DNA of 7,137 bases, taken from positions 1 through 7,137 of the forward strand of contig QNBX01000198.1 in NCBI GenBank assembly GCA_003644265.1, written 5' to 3'. The notes below the pieces were generated by a model. It worked only from the letters and a program-made list of their open reading frames with translations. It was not told the DNA's origin and did not search any database. Source of the stretch: Planctomycetota bacterium. Lineage in GTDB: Bacteria; Planctomycetota; B15-G4. This document shows positions 5,167-7,137 of the stretch, in pieces (within the stretch, counting starts at the first letter, position 1; each line of letters begins with the position of its first letter). The position numbers and the translations under genes are program-made.

Positions 5167-6957
5167 TCAGTAGTGCCCGTGGAAACGCTTGGTGCGCACG
5201 CCGTCGATGAGGATCAGCACGCGTTCGCTCCCGGCTTCGGTCAGCGCCGGAGGCCCATCACTGGCCAGGCCGCGACGCAGGGCCCAGCCCGCGGCCTGGG
5301 ACTGCGCGACGACACGCTCCAACAGCCCGGGCGTCCAGGTGTCGTCATACGCGTGTGTGGTGATATGGGCGTTTTCTGGCGTGGTCCCGTCGAAACGCAC
5401 CAGCACGAGGCGCCGCAGCGCGGGGTCTTTCAACGCCCGGCTCACGCGCTCGAGCAGCGCCTCGCCAGGACCAGAGCCCACCAGCGAGCGTGACACGCCC
5501 GCCTCCCGCAAGCTCAACACCAGCGGCACGGCGAAGCGGCTCTCGATCGAGCTGAGCAGCACGAGCTGAGCGGGGTCATCGCCCGCGGCCACCACGCGCG
5601 CGACGAACTCGTGGTCGCTTTCGAGGCGGGCGCGCATGGCCACGTCGGTCACCGTCGCCGCCAGCAGCAGCGCCAGCCAGGCCGGGATCAGCAGGCGCGA
5701 GAGCCCGGCCAAGCGAAGCGAAGAGCCCCTCGCACGGATCGAGGCGCTGTCGCCGGGGGCCCGCGCGCCGCTGCGGTCGCCCGCCCGCACGTCTGTCCGC
5801 GGCCGCTCGCCCACGCCCGCCCGCACCACCAACAGCAGCAACAGCGGAAACAGCATGAACACGTACTTGCTGATGAACGCGGTGGATGCGCCGCGCGATA
5901 GGTCGGCCACCACCAGCAGCGCGAGGTAGACCGGCGCCGTGGCCCAGACCACGCTGGCGGCGCGGCTCAGCGGCGGCCGACCCGCGCGCCGGAACGACCA
6001 CGCCAGCATCAGCGCCGTCGTCACGCCCAGCGCCGTGAGCGCCGGCGCGAAGAGCTCGCTGCCCCACATGTTGCGCACCTCACCCAGGGCCATGCGCTGC
6101 AGCAGGCGCCCGGCTCGCGGCCAGGGCGCGGCGTAGGCCGTGGGATCCTTCCAGAAGTAGCCGCCGTCGCCCGTCAGCGACATGTGCTCGATCAGCGTGG
6201 GCACCCAGGGCGCAAACAACAGCGCGACGCCGGCGGTCATGGCGGCCAGGCGCAGCAGCTCGGGCAGGCGACGCCGCGGCTCCGCGCGCAGGGCCAACAC
6301 CAGCAGCGCCACGCCATGCCAGAGCAGCACGAAGGCGTAGTGGTAGACCACGTACAGCCCCGCCGCCGAGAGCAGCACGAAGGCCACGCGCCAGGGCGCG
6401 CGCAGCGGACCGGGCCGGGCCGACGCCACGGCCAGCGTGGCCCAGAGCCCCAGGCACAGCGCCGGCGCGTAGGGCCGCAGGAAGTTGGAGACGCCGTGGA
6501 ACCACGGTGAGACCGCCATCAACGCCATGGCCGCCAGGGCGGCGCGCGGCGTCCCCACCAGGCGCCGGGCCAGGGCGCCCACGGCCAGCACCGACAGCAG
6601 CCCCAGCAGGTACGCGGGCACGCGCTGCGGCAGGGGGCGCGTGCCCGCCAGCGCCGACCAGGCGTTCAAGGCCAGATAGAAGCCGGGCGGGTGGGTCATC
6701 TGGTCCGGGTTGCGCAGGGCCGCGATGACGCCAGCCGCATCCAGATCGTCGCGGCCGTCGAGCATGGCGTACAGCTCGACGACCGGCAGCGGCGTGGCCT
6801 TGGGCCCCCCGTCCAGGTGCAGCTCCCCCACCGCCACGCTGAAGCTGACGCCCTCGTCGTTCTGCAGCTCCCAGATCAGGCCCGTGGCCACGGACAGGGC
6901 CAGGCACAGCGCGAGCACCGCCGGAGTCCCGCGCAACCCGTGTGCCGCTTCGGTCAC
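5167..6957 (-). CDS. Multispanning GT-C fold glycosyltransferase (GT39/ArnT-like)
   Basis: This 596-residue membrane protein resembles family 39-type glycosyltransferases, which move a sugar from a polyprenyl-phosphate donor to a lipid or protein on the outer face of the inner membrane. The first hydrophobic segment (11-30) is followed by the acidic pair D34-E35 in the first loop, the usual catalytic position of GT-C enzymes. HPPGFYLALNAW (89-100) matches the common HPP-x-YY segment and FLRPYAPALCLGL (159-171) is also family-like. About ten hydrophobic segments can be seen (for example 112-131, 162-180, 190-224, 236-255, 303-321, 333-351, 361-379, 418-438). An Arg/Gly/Asp-rich loop (381-415) sits before the last one, and a soluble domain (about 440-596) ends the protein. 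The start GTG (6955-6957) gives a compact N-terminus; GGGAG lies 12 nt upstream, a long spacing. Acceptor and sugar are unknown. The gene seems unrelated to the methionine operon. Confidence 0.8.
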   Translation of the reverse strand: MTEAAHGLRGTPAVLALCLALSVATGLIWELQNDEGVSFSVAVGELHLDGGPKATPLPVVELYAMLDGRDDLDAAGVIAALRNPDQMTHPPGFYLALNAWSALAGTRPLPQRVPAYLLGLLSVLAVGALARRLVGTPRAALAAMALMAVSPWFHGVSNFLRPYAPALCLGLWATLAVASARPGPLRAPWRVAFVLLSAAGLYVVYHYAFVLLWHGVALLVLALRAEPRRRLPELLRLAAMTAGVALLFAPWVPTLIEHMSLTGDGGYFWKDPTAYAAPWPRAGRLLQRMALGEVRNMWGSELFAPALTALGVTTALMLAWSFRRAGRPPLSRAASVVWATAPVYLALLVVADLSRGASTAFISKYVFMLFPLLLLLVVRAGVGERPRTDVRAGDRSGARAPGDSASIRARGSSLRLAGLSRLLIPAWLALLLAATVTDVAMRARLESDHEFVARVVAAGDDPAQLVLLSSIESRFAVPLVLSLREAGVSRSLVGSGPGEALLERVSRALKDPALRRLVLVRFDGTTPENAHITTHAYDDTWTPGLLERVVAQSQAAGWALRRGLASDGPPALTEAGSERVLILIDGVRTKRFHGHY

Positions 6958-7071
6958 CGCCTGCTGCGCTCCCTGGGGCCGCCTCCCGTCGCTCGCGAGG
7001 GCTCGCGGCGGCGTTCGACGATAGCAACTGTCGGCTCAGCCCCTGCGACGGCCTCGCTGCCTGACACACAG
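6958..7071. other. Upstream region of the glycosyltransferase gene, nothing recognised
   Basis: No convincing promoter or operator is visible here. A GGGAG on the minus strand 12 nt before the GTG may serve as a ribosome binding site. The glycosyltransferase frame stays open upstream but shows no further start codon through about 7032. Confidence 0.4.
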
Positions 7072-7137
7072 CTCCACACCTCCACAGCTCCACACCTCCA
7101 CACCTCCACACCTCCACACCTCCACACCTCCACACCT
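7072..7137. repeat. 8-bp tandem repeat running off the right edge
   Basis: The unit CTCCACAC (GTGTGGAG on the minus strand) is repeated from 7072 to the window end, eight full copies plus two bases; only the second copy (7080-7087, CTCCACAG) differs by one base. The array is cut by the window edge, so its true size is unknown. Eight is not a multiple of three, so copy changes would shift any frame running through it. It lies about 115 bp upstream of the glycosyltransferase start. Confidence 0.9.

Noticed and set aside
3667..5493. 608-codon open frame on the plus strand
   Set aside because: It is antisense to the gamma-synthase-type gene, the leader and the glycosyltransferase. Its composition (Arg, Gly, His, Gln rich) shows no family motif, and it spans two unrelated genes and a promoter.
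6080..7135. 351-codon minus-strand frame beginning in the octamer repeat
   Set aside because: It is out of frame with the glycosyltransferase gene over almost all of its length, and its start is simply repeat-coded peptide.

Overview
The window is very GC-rich bacterial DNA (roughly 70% G+C by eye) with dense coding, two GTG starts and long antisense shadow frames. A polyphosphate glucokinase, a cysteine-cluster (YkgJ-type) protein and a compact aspartate kinase/homoserine dehydrogenase fusion would fit a Myxococcota/deltaproteobacterial-type chromosome. That placement is a weak inference, since no rRNA or other marker is present.

Layout from left to right: an 18-bp tandem repeat (21-126); a YkgJ-family cysteine-cluster gene on the minus strand (149-763); a short divergent spacer; a polyphosphate glucokinase gene (ppgK) on the plus strand (930-1670); a terminator-like hairpin between convergent genes; a minus-strand two-gene methionine/threonine-branch operon. 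In the operon a cystathionine gamma-synthase-type enzyme (3619-4899) comes first and overlaps a fused aspartate kinase-homoserine dehydrogenase (1760-3634). Further right are a 267-bp operon leader, a membrane glycosyltransferase of the GT-C/GT39 type on the minus strand (5167-6957), and an 8-bp tandem repeat that runs off the right edge (7072-7137).

The most interesting part is the operon leader. A sigma70-like promoter (TTGACA, 16 bp, TAACAT at 5135-5108) would start transcription a few bases before a fold that matches the plan of the SAM-I/SAM-IV riboswitch clan. P1 is at 5098-5092/5004-4998. P2's loop can form a pseudoknot with J3/4. P3, a GGCAGCC box, a GGUGCCGAGGCC box and P4 occur in the expected order. 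Downstream, one 10-nt strand (CCGUGGCUCC, 4940-4931) can pair perfectly with the aptamer's P3/J3/4 strand, or over 9 bp with the Shine-Dalgarno region of the first gene. This reads as a translational OFF switch controlled by S-adenosylmethionine.

The pathway logic fits. The two genes together cover aspartate activation, homoserine formation and trans-sulfuration toward methionine. The kinase-dehydrogenase fusion has no room for the ACT domains that normally give feedback control. Control may therefore lie in the RNA leader instead of the enzyme. The riboswitch class and the ligand are inferred from reading alone and have not been tested.
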